From contig JBBDSC010000152.1 in NCBI GenBank assembly GCA_040905145.1, forward strand, positions 1 through 5,096: a stretch of 5,096 nucleotides of DNA, written 5' to 3'. Position numbers and translations under genes: made by a program. This document shows positions 5,042-5,096 of this stretch, one piece after another (position 1 is the stretch's first letter; each line of letters begins with the position of its first letter). The DNA comes from DATGMS01 sp040905145 (GTDB lineage Bacteria > Bacteroidota > Bacteroidia > Cytophagales > Cyclobacteriaceae). The notes beneath the pieces are model-generated. The model saw nothing but the letters and a program-made list of their open reading frames with translations. It had not been told where the DNA came from and did not search any database.

Positions 5042-5096
<55 letters not shown>

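Overview
The window looks like a chromosomal segment of a member of the Bacteroidota, most likely the Cytophagales (Cyclobacteriaceae-like). This is an inference from three things: AT-rich intergenic DNA, a textbook Bacteroidota promoter (TTTG-N20-TATATTTG) in front of a tRNA gene, and housekeeping proteins (YqgE/AlgH, a five-repeat DUF349 protein, PdxH) typical of that group. No taxonomic search could be run.

Layout. Positions 1-219 are gene-free AT-rich flank with small palindromes. About 220-1537 is an apparently complete IS110-family insertion sequence. It has a left end of about 285 bp without protein coding, a 331-aa DEDD/serine transposase (506-1501) and a right end of about 36 bp. Positions 1538-1698 are gene-free flank with a strong GC-rich palindrome. 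Then come pdxH on the minus strand (1699-2334), a divergent 94-bp intergenic region with a perfect 15-nt palindrome, a YqgE/AlgH gene (2429-2998, plus), a DUF349 gene (3050-4891, plus) with a G10 tract, a promoter at 4945-4976, and the first three quarters of a tRNA-Thr(TGT) gene cut off by the window end.

The most interesting part is the left end of the IS. Positions 264-484 can be folded by eye into a 5' stem-loop followed by two large stem-loops with internal loops, the last one ending in a T-run. This is the architecture of the bridge RNAs described for IS621 and other IS110 elements. Within these loops, segments match the DNA at the inferred element boundaries in the expected orientations. 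A putative left target guide (352-365) matches the left flank 207-220. A putative right target guide (383-391) is complementary to the right flank 1540-1548. A putative right donor guide (454-461) is complementary to 219-226. A left donor guide is not convincing. The target read out by the guides is itself a palindrome (CTTACGCCCT and AGGGCGTAGG arms). In the restored site the right arm is followed by a T8 run, so the element seems to have entered a terminator-like or REP-like hairpin.

The housekeeping genes are probably independent of the IS. PdxH makes pyridoxal 5'-phosphate. YqgE and the DUF349 protein have no firmly assigned function; their 51-bp spacing and same direction suggest possible co-transcription.
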